Assembly: GCA_947589205.1 (NCBI GenBank)
Contig: CANQCJ010000018.1
Span: 1-17,699, forward strand
DNA from: an uncultured Ruminococcus sp.
Lineage (GTDB): Bacteria > Bacillota > Clostridia > Oscillospirales > Ruminococcaceae
Direction of reading: 5' to 3'
DNA: 17,699 nt
Shown here: one piece after another, positions 7,521 to 14,233 of the stretch
Position numbering within the stretch: position 1 is the stretch's first letter
Layout of the letters: every line of letters starts with the position of its first letter
Translations under genes and position numbers: made by a program
Notes under the pieces: generated by a model
Databases searched by the model: none
What the model was told of the DNA's origin: nothing
Seen by the model: the letters and a program-made list of their open reading frames with translations, nothing else

Positions 7521-8506
7521 ATGAAGCAGACTATTATTTTTGATAAGCCGCCAAGCGTCGTATCGAGCGCGGCTGTCGGCGGAAAAATGGAGGGGGAAGG
7601 TCCTCTCGGAAAATATTTCGATAAGATAAACGATGACCCGTATCTTTCTTCGGACACCTTTGAAAAAGGCGAGAGCAAGCTGCAAAAGGAAGCGATACTC
7701 CATATGCTCGAAAAGGGCGGTCTTAAAGAAACCGATATAGATATCTTCTTAACCAGTGTACGGGAACGACCTACGGCATACGCGATTTCGGAATGCCGTT
7801 TCTCGGACTTTACGGAGCCTGCTCGACTATGGCGGAGGGCTTGCTCTGCGCGGGCGCGTTTGTTTCGGCGGGCTATGCAAAAAAGGCTTGCGCCGTTACA
7901 TCGTCGCATTTTTGTTCGGCGGAAAGACAGTACCGCTACCCTCTTAACTACGGCGGACAGCGGCCTCCGACAGCGCAGTGGACGGCTACGGCAGGCGGAG
8001 CGTTATGTGTGTCCGCCGAGGGAAACGCGCCCTTCGTTAGAGGCTGCACCATAGGCAAAATAGAGGATCTCGGCATAACGGACGCTAACAATATGGGCGC
8101 GGCTATGGCGCCCGCTGCCTGGTCGACGATCTCGGCGTTTTTAAACGAGACCGGCAAAGCGCCGACCGATTTTGACATGATATTAACGGGCGACCTCGGA
8201 AAGGTCGGAAGCAGACTGCTCTGCGAGCTTGCTCAAAAGGAAAATATAGATCTTAAAAACGTCCACGCCGACTGCGGACTTATGCTGTATTCCTTTGAAG
8301 AGCAGGACGTTCACGCGGGAGGAAGCGGCTGCGGCTGCTGCGCTTCGGTGCTGTGCGGATATATCCTGCCGAAGATCGCAAGAGGCGAGCTGCACAACGT
8401 GCTTTTTGCCGCTACCGGCGCGCTCATGTCGCCGACAATAAATCAGCAGGGAGAAACGATACCGTCTATCTCGCACGCTGTCTGGCTTTCTGACAGCGCG
8501 GAATAA
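7521..8506 (+). pseudogene. spoVAD: Stage V sporulation protein AD, frameshifted by a 16-nt deletion
   Basis: SpoVAD is a thiolase-fold protein of the spore inner membrane needed for dipicolinic-acid uptake during sporulation. The gene starts at 7521 behind AGGAGG. The first frame reads normally to DIDIFL (codons to about 7751), then leaves the family sequence. The frame resuming at about 7745 (LLNQCTGTTYGIRDFG) continues through PFLGLYGACST, SSHFCSAERQYRYP, YGGQRPPTAQW, GITDANNMGAAMAPAAW, ILTGDLGKVGS, HADCGLMLY, GGSGCGCCASV and TGALMSPTINQQGETIPSISH to the TAA at 8504. The family has A-G-D-L-L-N-Q here, so about five residues are missing. Restoring 16 nt gives 1002 nt and 333 aa, close to the usual 338. 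It is a real deletion or an assembly error; spoVAE follows after 19 nt. Confidence 0.9.
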
Positions 8507-8525
8507 CAGCGGAGGTGTATATCTT

Positions 8526-8882
8526 ATGGAATATTTATGGGCATTTTTAGTAGGAGGAGCTATCTGCGCGATAGGTCAGCTTCTTATCGACTTTACAAGG
8601 CTGACTCCTGCAAGGATACTGACAAGCTACGTCGTCGCGGGCGTGATATTAGGCGCACTCGGTCTTTATAAGCCGCTTATAGATATAGCCGGCGCGGGGG
8701 CTGCCGTCCCGCTTACCGGCTTCGGAAGCCTTATAGCCGAGGGAGTAAAGACCGCCGTAAAAAGCGACGGATTTTTAGGCGTGCTGACAGGCGGACTTAC
8801 CGCAGGAGCGGCGGGTATTACTGCCGCGCTTATATTAGGTCTTGCCGCGTCTCTTTTTGCAAGAAGCACCGCAAGAAGCTGA
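8526..8882 (+). CDS. spoVAE: Stage V sporulation protein AE (SpoVAEb type)
   Basis: A small integral membrane protein of 118 aa that belongs to the SpoVA channel complex moving dipicolinic acid across the forespore/spore inner membrane. Family landmarks are YLWAFLVGGAICAIGQLLID (3-22), TPARILTSYVVAGVILGALG and GAGAAVPLTGFGSLIAEGVK, followed by a C-terminal hydrophobic segment rich in Ala and Gly. There are about three to four membrane segments. The ATG follows GGAGGTG by eight bases and lies 19 nt after spoVAD, so the two are co-transcribed. This gene is intact although its partner is broken. The usual upstream partner spoVAC is absent from this locus. A terminator overlaps the region immediately after the stop. 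Confidence 0.95.
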   Translation: MEYLWAFLVGGAICAIGQLLIDFTRLTPARILTSYVVAGVILGALGLYKPLIDIAGAGAAVPLTGFGSLIAEGVKTAVKSDGFLGVLTGGLTAGAAGITAALILGLAASLFARSTARS

Positions 8883-8883
8883 G

Positions 8884-8912
8884 AAACGCCGGGTAACTCC
8901 GGCGTTTTGTTT
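8884..8912 (+). terminator. Intrinsic terminator of the spoVA genes
   Basis: AAACGCCGG (8884-8892) and CCGGCGTTT (8899-8907) form a perfect 9-bp stem with a 6-nt loop followed by TTTTGTTTCTCTT. It begins two bases after the spoVAE stop and ends just before the -35 box of the next transcript. Confidence 0.88.
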
Positions 8913-8915
8913 CTC

Positions 8916-8944
8916 TTGACAAATATCGTAATATGAGCTATAAT
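8916..8944 (+). promoter_or_regulatory. Consensus sigma-A promoter of the MFS exporter transcript
   Basis: TTGACA (8916-8921), exactly 17 bp, then TATAAT (8939-8944): both hexamers are perfect. Such a strong promoter in front of a long structured leader suggests that control happens after initiation rather than at the promoter. Confidence 0.93.
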
Positions 8945-8977
8945 AAAATTACAGCTTATTGAAAAGAGGCGTAAAAT

Positions 8978-9016
8978 ATGATACTTATAGATGATGTATC
9001 TCCATGCAAGGTTTGA
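8978..9016 (+). CDS. 12-codon leader peptide upstream of the MFS exporter
   Basis: A short ORF, ATG at 8978 to TGA at 9014-9016, encodes MILIDDVSPCKV. It is preceded by AAAGAGG (8963-8969) at an eight-base spacing and lies about 27 nt after the predicted transcription start. The second half of its coding sequence (8999-9013) is one arm of two different hairpins. This is the layout of ribosome-mediated attenuators that control inducible erm, cat and mef genes: translation or stalling in the ORF decides which hairpin forms. I do not recognise the peptide as a known stalling sequence; its role is inferred from position and structure. Confidence 0.6.
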   Translation: MILIDDVSPCKV

Positions 9017-9100
9017 GGACGCTGCATGGAGACAGGATCTGACGTCCTCCGACTTTGCATACTTATTGTTTTTTTAAATTTAAAATTAAGGAGCAAAGTC
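8999..9100 (+). promoter_or_regulatory. Attenuator-like leader with mutually exclusive hairpins
   Basis: Hairpin A: TCTCCATGCA (8999-9008) pairs perfectly with TGCATGGAGA (9023-9032). Hairpin B: GAGGACG (9015-9021) pairs with CGTCCTC (9043-9049). B can extend outward, because 9004-9013 pairs with 9051-9060 (ten pairs, two of them G-U), giving a 17-pair stem with one mismatch; this excludes A. Hairpin C: GACTTTGC (9051-9058) pairs with GCAAAGTC (9093-9100), which overlaps the last base of the AAGGAG ribosome-binding site (9088-9093) and fills the gap to the start codon. C is also excluded by the long stem. A run of seven T (9069-9075) follows the long stem by eight bases, so transcriptional as well as translational control is possible. 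Confidence 0.65.
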
Positions 9101-9103
9101 ATT

Positions 9104-10375
9104 ATGAAAAAACAACTTAAAACATATATCCTTCTTTGGAGCACACAATCGCTTTCGGCGTTAGGCAGCGCGATGACGAGCTACGCGCTTGTGCTCAGGC
9201 TTTATCTTGACAGCGGTTCTGCATTAAAGACCGCGCTTTTGTCGGTATTCTCGTATGCACCGTATGTTATAATGAGCATTTTTGCCGGAACGTTGAGCGA
9301 CAGGTGGAACAAAAAGAAAACTATGCTGATATGCGACACTGTCGCCGCCTTGTCCACAGCGGCTGTGCTTGCGCTTATTAAGGCCGACGCGCTCACCGAG
9401 GTGCATTTGTATATCATCAATGCGGTGAACGGTCTTATGAACACCGTTCAGCAGCCCGCCGGAGAGGTCGCGGCGACGCAGCTCATACCGAAGGAATACT
9501 ACCAGAAAACAAGCGCAATGCGTTCCTTTTCGCAGTCGTTAAATTCTATACTTACTCCGATAACAGCGACAATGATATTTTCATTTTCGGGGATAGAAGC
9601 GGTGATAGCGGTCGACCTGTTGTCGTTTGCAGCAGCGTTTACAGTGCTTTTATTTTTCATAAAAATACCCGAGCCGGAGCATCCCGAAAAAGAGCAGACG
9701 GGCTTTATAAAGCAAGCGCTGGAGGGTCTGCGCTGGCTCAGGATACATCCGCTAATATTGGAGCTTATATTGTTTTTGTCCTGCGTAAATCTTACTGCTT
9801 CGGCATATGACGCGGCTTTGCCCGCGATGATACTTTCTAAAAGCGCGGGAGGAAAGAGCGTACTCGGCGCGGTGAACGCCTGCGTCGGGATCTCATCGCT
9901 TGCCGGAAGTCTGCTGACGGCGTTTGCCCCGCCGCCGAAAAGCAGGATAAGAGCGATATGCGTCAGCATATATATTTCTATCTGTACGGAAAATTTTCTG
10001 CTTGCTTTTGCAAAGACCCCGCTGCTGTGGTGTATAGGGGGCGTTCTCGGCTGGCTGCCTATACCGTATATGAACGCGAATATGGACGTTATTTTCAGAA
10101 ACGAGATACCGCCAGAGATACAAGGCAGGATCTTTTCCTGCCGCAATACGCTGCAATTTTTCACTATCCCGCTCGGTCTGCTGCTCGGCGGTTTTCTGAC
10201 CGACAGCGTTTTCGAGCCGTTTGCATATTCTCACAGAGACAGCTCGCTGCTTACAACGCTTTTCGGTGCGGAAAAAGGCGCGGGAGCGGCTATGCTGTTT
10301 TTCGCCGTCGGCTTGATAGGCGGTGTGATATGTTTGATTTTTTCTTTGAGACTTAAAAAATATAAAAAATATTAA
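9104..10375 (+). CDS. MFS exporter, macrolide-efflux-like (DHA3/MFS_3) branch
   Basis: A 423-aa, roughly 12-helix secondary transporter, expected to expel a drug or other small hydrophobic compound using the proton gradient. The N-terminus (TYILLWSTQSLSALGSAMTSYAL) and the loop 2-3 motif GTLSDRWNKKK (62-72, with Asp66 and Arg67) are typical of the branch containing Mef macrolide exporters and siderophore exporters. The conserved segment NAVNGLMNTVQQPAGEVA follows. The substrate cannot be told from sequence. Start 9104 follows AAGGAG by ten bases; an in-frame ATG at 9026 behind GAGG would add a 26-residue extension lying within the hairpin region and is less likely. Regulation by the leader at 8978-9100 is inferred. 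An AraC regulator gene follows in the same direction after its own terminator. Confidence 0.92.
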   Translation: MKKQLKTYILLWSTQSLSALGSAMTSYALVLRLYLDSGSALKTALLSVFSYAPYVIMSIFAGTLSDRWNKKKTMLICDTVAALSTAAVLALIKADALTEVHLYIINAVNGLMNTVQQPAGEVAATQLIPKEYYQKTSAMRSFSQSLNSILTPITATMIFSFSGIEAVIAVDLLSFAAAFTVLLFFIKIPEPEHPEKEQTGFIKQALEGLRWLRIHPLILELILFLSCVNLTASAYDAALPAMILSKSAGGKSVLGAVNACVGISSLAGSLLTAFAPPPKSRIRAICVSIYISICTENFLLAFAKTPLLWCIGGVLGWLPIPYMNANMDVIFRNEIPPEIQGRIFSCRNTLQFFTIPLGLLLGGFLTDSVFEPFAYSHRDSSLLTTLFGAEKGAGAAMLFFAVGLIGGVICLIFSLRLKKYKKY

Positions 10376-10384
10376 TAATTTTTT

Positions 10385-10422
10385 GGCGCGTAATGTAACC
10401 GTTGCGCGCCGTTTTGTTTTTT
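10385..10422 (+). terminator. Intrinsic terminator of the MFS gene
   Basis: GGCGCG (10385-10390) pairs with CGCGCC (10405-10410), with a 14-nt loop, followed by GTTTTGTTTTTT. It is ten bases after the stop codon and separates the exporter from the AraC regulator. Confidence 0.8.
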
Positions 10423-10487
10423 AGCAGAAAAAGTCGGGAAAAATAGTTTTTGATTTGGTATACTTAATATTAAGGAGGCGAAGCGTT

Positions 10488-11381
10488 ATGGACTGCCGTG
10501 AGGAAATTTTAAAAGCGATAGATCTTATCGAAAAGGATCTTACGCAAAAGCTTGACAGCGCGGCTGTCGCTTCAAAGGTGTATTTTTCCGACTATCATTT
10601 TCAGCGGATATTTGCGATATGCTGCGGCTGTACGCTTGGCGAATACATCAGAAACCGCAGACTTACGCTTGCGGCGGAGGAGCTTTACAGCAAAAAGACC
10701 CGGGTCATTGATACGGCTTTAAAATACGGCTATTCCTCTCCTGACAGCTTTACAAGGGCGTTTGTACGCTTTCACGGCGTAACTCCGTCGGCTGCCCGCC
10801 GCAGCGGTACAACGCTTCGTTCCTTTCCGAGATTTTCCGGAAAAATCGACGTTAAGGGAGGTCATATCATGGAGTACTCGATAGTAACGCTGCCTGCAAT
10901 GACAGTGACCGGCTGCTCAAAGAGATTTTACGGTTCGCCTGACGAACGGTTTTCTCAGCAGCACGACTTTATGGTAAAGGGAGAAACGCGCTTTGTGCGC
11001 TATGCGCTTCAAGGCATGGCTAAGGACTGCGAAAGCGAATACTGCGTTATTTCAAACATCGGCGGAGACGGTTTTGATTTTCTTATCGGATCGCTGATCC
11101 CGAAGTATTTTTCTTCGCACTTAAAAAAGACGGCAGGGGAGTATGCGCGGCTGTTAAGAAGCGTAAACATACCCGAGCATGAATACGTCTGCGCCGCCGT
11201 AAGGAACGGAGTTTTCAGCGTAAATGAGCATCTTGACATAAGGCGCAGGATAGTATGCGAATGGTTCAACGATACCGATTATAGGATCGCCGATGCTCCG
11301 GAGCTTACCGTTATACACAGCTTTATTGAAAAAAAGGAAGAAAGCTATGTGGAAATATTTATACCGATAGAAAAAATATAA
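10488..11381 (+). CDS. AraC-family regulator with C-terminal GyrI-like effector-binding domain
   Basis: A 297-aa transcription factor. The AraC DNA-binding domain comes first (about 8-106) with two helix-turn-helix motifs: LDSAAVASKVYFSDYHFQRIF and VIDTALKYGYSSPDSFTRAF, ending in FHGVTPSAARR. The ligand-binding domain (about 128-297, MEYSIVTLPAMTVTGCSKRF) resembles the GyrI/SoxS-Rob-associated fold that binds hydrophobic drugs in relatives such as BmrR. The start at 10488 follows AAGGAGG by nine bases; the longer frame starting at 10455 runs through the promoter region and is rejected. Its position behind the exporter suggests it senses a drug and controls neighbouring genes. An internal AAGGGAGG plus ATG at 10869 could start the ligand domain on its own. 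Confidence 0.92.
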   Translation: MDCREEILKAIDLIEKDLTQKLDSAAVASKVYFSDYHFQRIFAICCGCTLGEYIRNRRLTLAAEELYSKKTRVIDTALKYGYSSPDSFTRAFVRFHGVTPSAARRSGTTLRSFPRFSGKIDVKGGHIMEYSIVTLPAMTVTGCSKRFYGSPDERFSQQHDFMVKGETRFVRYALQGMAKDCESEYCVISNIGGDGFDFLIGSLIPKYFSSHLKKTAGEYARLLRSVNIPEHEYVCAAVRNGVFSVNEHLDIRRRIVCEWFNDTDYRIADAPELTVIHSFIEKKEESYVEIFIPIEKI

Positions 11382-11417
11382 AAATATCCGCGTCTAAAAC
11401 AGGCGCGGATATTTTTT
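11381..11417. terminator. Bidirectional terminator between the AraC and DUF3737 genes
   Basis: AAAATATCCGCG (11381-11392) pairs perfectly with CGCGGATATTTT (11404-11415). Three inner pairs (TCT with AGG, one of them G-U) extend the stem to 15 pairs around an AAAAC loop. T7 follows on the plus strand. The AAAAAATATAAAA before it gives a T-run on the minus strand. It directly abuts the stop codon of the convergent gene (11418-11420). Confidence 0.92.
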
Positions 11418-12275
11418 TCAGCCGGCGTTTTTGCCGTTCATTTTTATTTCTATCTTGGTTTTTGAAACGTCCACTCTGTCTCGTTCCAAAATAAGCTCGT
11501 CAATGCCGTCTGCCCTTATTATGCCGCCGCTCGGGTTTTTAACGCTGTCGACCGTACCGACAATATCGGCGTCGACGGTGGAATATTCAAAGGCAAGCGT
11601 AGTGTTTATCAGCTTGCAGTTTACAAGCTTCAGGTCTTCGATAAAGCAAAGCCCCTGCAGGCTCTCTATCGTGCAGCTGATAAGCGTAAGCTTTTTGGAA
11701 TTCCAGCCGAGATATTCGCCGGAGATAACGCAGTTTTCCGCGGTTATATTTTCGCTGTTCCAGAAAGCGTCCTTGCTTATAAGCTTAGAATTGCGGACAG
11801 TGACGTTTTTTGCGCCGTCAAAGCAGTAATTTCCGACAAGCTCGAGACCGTCTATCTCCATATTTTCGCAGTTCATCGCAAGATAGTCTCCTTTTGCGGA
11901 GATCTTTTCCATTTTTACATTTTTGCACTGCCACAGCGTTTCGGAAGCGTTTGGAAAGGTAACGTTTTTAAGCGTCAATCCGCCGCAGCGTCTGAAGCCC
12001 TTCGGAGCTATATACATAGTATCTTCAACGGATATGTTGTTGGTATACCAAACGCCCGCTCTTGCGTTTTCAAAAAACGTGCAGTTTTTTGCCGTTATGT
12101 TGTTTGAATACCAAAGCGGATATTTCCATTTAAAGGAATCATTATAAAGACGAAGATCCTTGCTGTGTTTGAGCGGCGATTCGCCGTCCTCAAAAATACA
12201 GTCGGTAAAAACCGAAGCCTCCGCGGCGAACATCGCTCTTTCGCCGGAAAATTTACCGCCGATATACTCTCTCAT
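11418..12275 (-). CDS. DUF3737 family protein (parallel beta-helix-like)
   Basis: A 285-aa protein of unknown function that I assign to DUF3737 from its repetitive pattern and characteristic segments MREYIGGKFSGERAMF, LRLYNDSFKWKYPLWYSNN, ARAGVWYTNNISVEDTMYIA, KGFRRCGGLTLKNVTF and DAFWNSENITAENC. The sequence is built from about 20-residue units of the form N-I/V-T-x-x-N-C-x-I/F, as in right-handed parallel beta-helices, with no signal peptide or membrane helix, so it is probably cytoplasmic. The start ATG overlaps the stop of the upstream 70-aa gene by four bases (ATGA), and GGAGGG lies inside that gene's final codons, so the two are translationally coupled. It ends at the shared terminator. 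Confidence 0.88.
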   Translation of the reverse strand: MREYIGGKFSGERAMFAAEASVFTDCIFEDGESPLKHSKDLRLYNDSFKWKYPLWYSNNITAKNCTFFENARAGVWYTNNISVEDTMYIAPKGFRRCGGLTLKNVTFPNASETLWQCKNVKMEKISAKGDYLAMNCENMEIDGLELVGNYCFDGAKNVTVRNSKLISKDAFWNSENITAENCVISGEYLGWNSKKLTLISCTIESLQGLCFIEDLKLVNCKLINTTLAFEYSTVDADIVGTVDSVKNPSGGIIRADGIDELILERDRVDVSKTKIEIKMNGKNAG

Positions 12276-12484
12276 TTAAGTCCCTCCTTGTTTATCTTGT
12301 AGACAAGATAGTCAAGACAGCTTATGTTGTCCTCTTTTTTGTGTATCTCGTCGAGCAGTTCTTTTCTGTGCTTTTCCAACAGCTTGCAGCATTTTTCTTC
12401 ATTGCAGCCGCATTCGTCGAATTTAGTGATAATATCCTCGCCGCACCCGGCAGCTATAAGATTTTGTTTTATATTTTCGTCCAT
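12272..12484 (-). CDS. Small Cys-rich protein coupled to DUF3737
   Basis: A 70-aa charged, mostly helical protein with six cysteines: Cys14, Cys25, Cys27, Cys32, Cys33 and Cys56 (core CGEDIITKFDECGCNEEKCC). This spacing could bind a metal, but no known motif fits exactly. No signal peptide is seen. The start follows AGAGGTGA by seven bases. It is the first gene of a two-gene operon, with a four-base ATGA overlap to the DUF3737 gene, so the two products probably act together. I know similar short proteins next to DUF3737 genes, but no function. Confidence 0.82.
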   Translation of the reverse strand: MDENIKQNLIAAGCGEDIITKFDECGCNEEKCCKLLEKHRKELLDEIHKKEDNISCLDYLVYKINKEGLK

Positions 12485-12508
12485 AAGCCGTCACCTCTAT
12501 TATAAATT

Positions 12509-12537
12509 ATTATATCACCGTTTCATTAAAATTACAA
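12509..12537 (-). promoter_or_regulatory. Probable sigma-A promoter of the DUF3737 operon
   Basis: Minus strand TTGTAA (12532-12537), 17-bp spacer and a consensus TATAAT (12509-12514), 24 bp upstream of the start codon of the 70-aa gene. Confidence 0.6.
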
Positions 12538-12540
12538 ATA

Positions 12541-12766
12541 CTTGTATTAAATATTTCGTTATGCTTGACAGTTATAATCCCGCCCGCTACATTTAAAGCT
12601 CGGAAATGTTCATAAAAGTACATTTAGATTCGCTTTTTACAATGCTTTTAGGCGGTAGAAAAGCAAAAATCCTTTATATAGCGAAGGATCGAAAAAATCG
12701 CGGCAAATTTTCAAGAGAGCAGTTTTAAAAAGAAGCCGCAAGAATGTGGATATTCCTAAAAATCAT
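12541..12766. other. Intergenic stretch without recognised gene
   Basis: No convincing gene is seen. A 40-codon ORF at 12606-12728 (+) has no ribosome-binding site. The stretch separates the divergent DUF3737 promoter from the terminator of the flavin operon and carries no clear repeat. Confidence 0.4.
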
Positions 12767-12814
12767 AAAAAACAAGCCCTCATAAAACGCTTACAGAGCG
12801 TTTGACGAGAGCCT
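12767..12814 (-). terminator. Strong intrinsic terminator, minus strand
   Basis: Arms 12774-12791 and 12797-12814 pair at 17 of 18 positions (three G-U) around a TACAG loop; the inner seven pairs are AAACGCT/AGCGTTT. On the minus strand the stem is followed by GTTTTTT. No T-run exists on the plus strand. It probably ends the ApbE/FMN operon and the small ORF at 12886. Confidence 0.85.
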
Positions 12815-12885
12815 GCGGTTATTCGTTTCGATTGGGTCTGTGCTTGACTTGATTTCATCAATTTCTTTTCTTCTTCATCAATGGG

Positions 12886-13077
12886 TTAATATATACGGTT
12901 TTTGTACATCTCATTCCATGGATCACAAAGCTCCGGATCCGATTCCGGACAGTTCAATGCGTGGGTCACAAAATCATACATTGATGAATAGTCCTTTTTT
13001 GGAGCTAACACAATTAGAATACTTTGCTCACCTGATGGACGATCAAAACAAAGATGTCCGAAACGGATCGCAACCAT
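12886..13077 (-). CDS. Unrecognised 63-aa protein downstream of apbE
   Basis: The ATG at 13075-13077 is chosen because GAGGAGGG (13085-13092) sits seven bases upstream; an ATG 13 codons earlier (13116) has no such site. The product begins MVAIRFGHLCFDRP and ends CDPWNEMYKNRIY. It is soluble-looking, with three Cys, several aromatic residues and no signal peptide or membrane segment. I do not recognise it. It lies 124 nt after apbE on the same strand, and a strong terminator follows 70 nt later, so it may be the last gene of that operon. It could instead be a remnant of a larger gene or a mobile-element gene, because a structured element (13098-13163) precedes it. Confidence 0.45.
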   Translation of the reverse strand: MVAIRFGHLCFDRPSGEQSILIVLAPKKDYSSMYDFVTHALNCPESDPELCDPWNEMYKNRIY

Positions 13078-13097
13078 ACCATGACCCTCCTCTATTA

Positions 13098-13163
13098 CAA
13101 GGAGCGGCGGGTTCATGCGGCTTTTGCCTGTTCCGTCCGTTCACAGCCGTATAGTGTTCCTTG
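13098..13163 (-). other. Structured 66-nt element before the 63-aa ORF
   Basis: Outer arms CAAGGA (13098-13103) and TCCTTG (13158-13163) enclose CGGCT (13118-13122) pairing with AGCCG (13145-13149). The element is GC-rich relative to its flanks and has no T-run, so it is not a terminator. It may be an RNA fold in the leader of the small ORF or a mobile-element end. Confidence 0.35.
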
Positions 13164-13200
13164 TGAAAAGGTAACTGCCGCCAATAAGATATACTATCTA

Positions 13201-14229
13201 TCACTCCTTTGTTACGACCTCCATATTCATTTCACTGACATTTTCAAAATTATCGGCTATACCCTCTGTTATGAAAATTTCTTTTTCGTCCGTAATAAGT
13301 ATCATATCAAAATCATTGTTTTTTCGCCAATGATCTATTGCATTTTCAATTCCCGAAACAAAAAGTGCTGTGGAAAGTGCGTCGCACATAATTCCGCTTT
13401 CACCGATGATCGTAACGGAAACAAGCCCGTTATCCGCAGGGTATCCGTCCGCAGGGTCTATGATATGGTGGTATATTTTTCCGTCTTCACCGATAAAATA
13501 ACGTTCATAATTTCCTGATGTGATGACCGCCTTGTTCTCTATTTCGATAATTCCCATTGCGGAATTTGGAGAAAAAGGGTCGGTTACAGCTATTTTCCAA
13601 AGAGAACCGTCGGGTTTTCTTCCTAACGTCTGAACATTTCCTCCAAGACTTACGACGGCAGATTCTACGTTATTATTGCGTAAAATCTCCATTATTTTAT
13701 CGGAGGTATACCCCTTTGCCAACGCGCCTAAATCGAGCTGATAATTTTCGGGAACGGTGACAATGCTTCCGTCAAGCTTTATTCGTTGATAGTCAACATT
13801 TTCAAGCAGCATAGCGAGAGTTTCTTTGTCGGGTATTTTATGATCGTCGGCAGTAAATCCCCATTCCTTCAAAATAGGATAAATCGTAATATCAAGGGCT
13901 CCGTTTGTTTTATCACCGATCTCAATCGCTTTTTTTATTATTTCAGCCGTATCATTATTTACAGAAACGCTGTTTCCGGCAGAATTGTTTATCTTCCAAA
14001 TATCGCTGTTATTATTTGTTACGGACAATAATTCATCAAGATAGGTAATTTCATCGGCGGCAGCTTCAAGAGCGGCTTCGGAATTTTCACCGTATGCCTT
14101 TAAATTCATGTATGTATCCATTGCGAAAACGTCTTTAGATGCCTGAGAATTTTCAGACTTTTTGTTCTCTGCTCTGCAGCCGGAAAACACTAATAAAGCC
14201 GCAGCTGCTAAACATAAAAATTTTTTCAT
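13201..14229 (-). CDS. apbE: ApbE, FAD:protein FMN transferase lipoprotein
   Basis: Extracytoplasmic Mg-dependent enzyme that cleaves FAD and links the FMN part to a threonine or serine of target proteins. The 342-aa protein starts with a lipoprotein signal peptide (lipobox FSGC, Cys18). Family motifs are the N-terminal MDTYM (37-41), QLDLGALAKGYTSD (164-177), VSLGGNVQTLG (193-203), VITSGNYERYF (235-245), YHHIIDPADGYP (253-264) and the metal-binding MCDALSTALF (281-290, Asp283). All key segments are present, so it should be active. The start is four bases after the stop of the FMN-domain membrane protein, which carries a perfect target motif. The two therefore form an enzyme-substrate pair in one operon. 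Confidence 0.97.
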   Translation of the reverse strand: MKKFLCLAAAALLVFSGCRAENKKSENSQASKDVFAMDTYMNLKAYGENSEAALEAAADEITYLDELLSVTNNNSDIWKINNSAGNSVSVNNDTAEIIKKAIEIGDKTNGALDITIYPILKEWGFTADDHKIPDKETLAMLLENVDYQRIKLDGSIVTVPENYQLDLGALAKGYTSDKIMEILRNNNVESAVVSLGGNVQTLGRKPDGSLWKIAVTDPFSPNSAMGIIEIENKAVITSGNYERYFIGEDGKIYHHIIDPADGYPADNGLVSVTIIGESGIMCDALSTALFVSGIENAIDHWRKNNDFDMILITDEKEIFITEGIADNFENVSEMNMEVVTKE

Positions 14230-14233
14230 AACG

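Noticed and set aside
7745..7795. Programmed frameshift as the explanation for split spoVAD
   Set aside because: No X-XXY-YYZ slippery heptamer, and conserved residues (A-G-D) are missing, which a ribosomal frameshift would not explain.
9026..9103. Longer start for the MFS exporter at 9026
   Set aside because: It lies inside the leader hairpins and adds an atypical 26-residue extension; 9104 has AAGGAG and a family-like N-terminus. A weak GAGG seven bases before 9026 leaves some doubt.
12606..12728. 40-codon ORF on the plus strand
   Set aside because: No ribosome-binding site, no recognisable sequence and it points into the terminator of the opposite-strand operon.
12840..13154. 104-codon ORF on the plus strand opposite the 63-aa gene
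   Set aside because: No ribosome-binding site and unusual composition; the minus-strand frame has GAGGAGGG and a downstream terminator.
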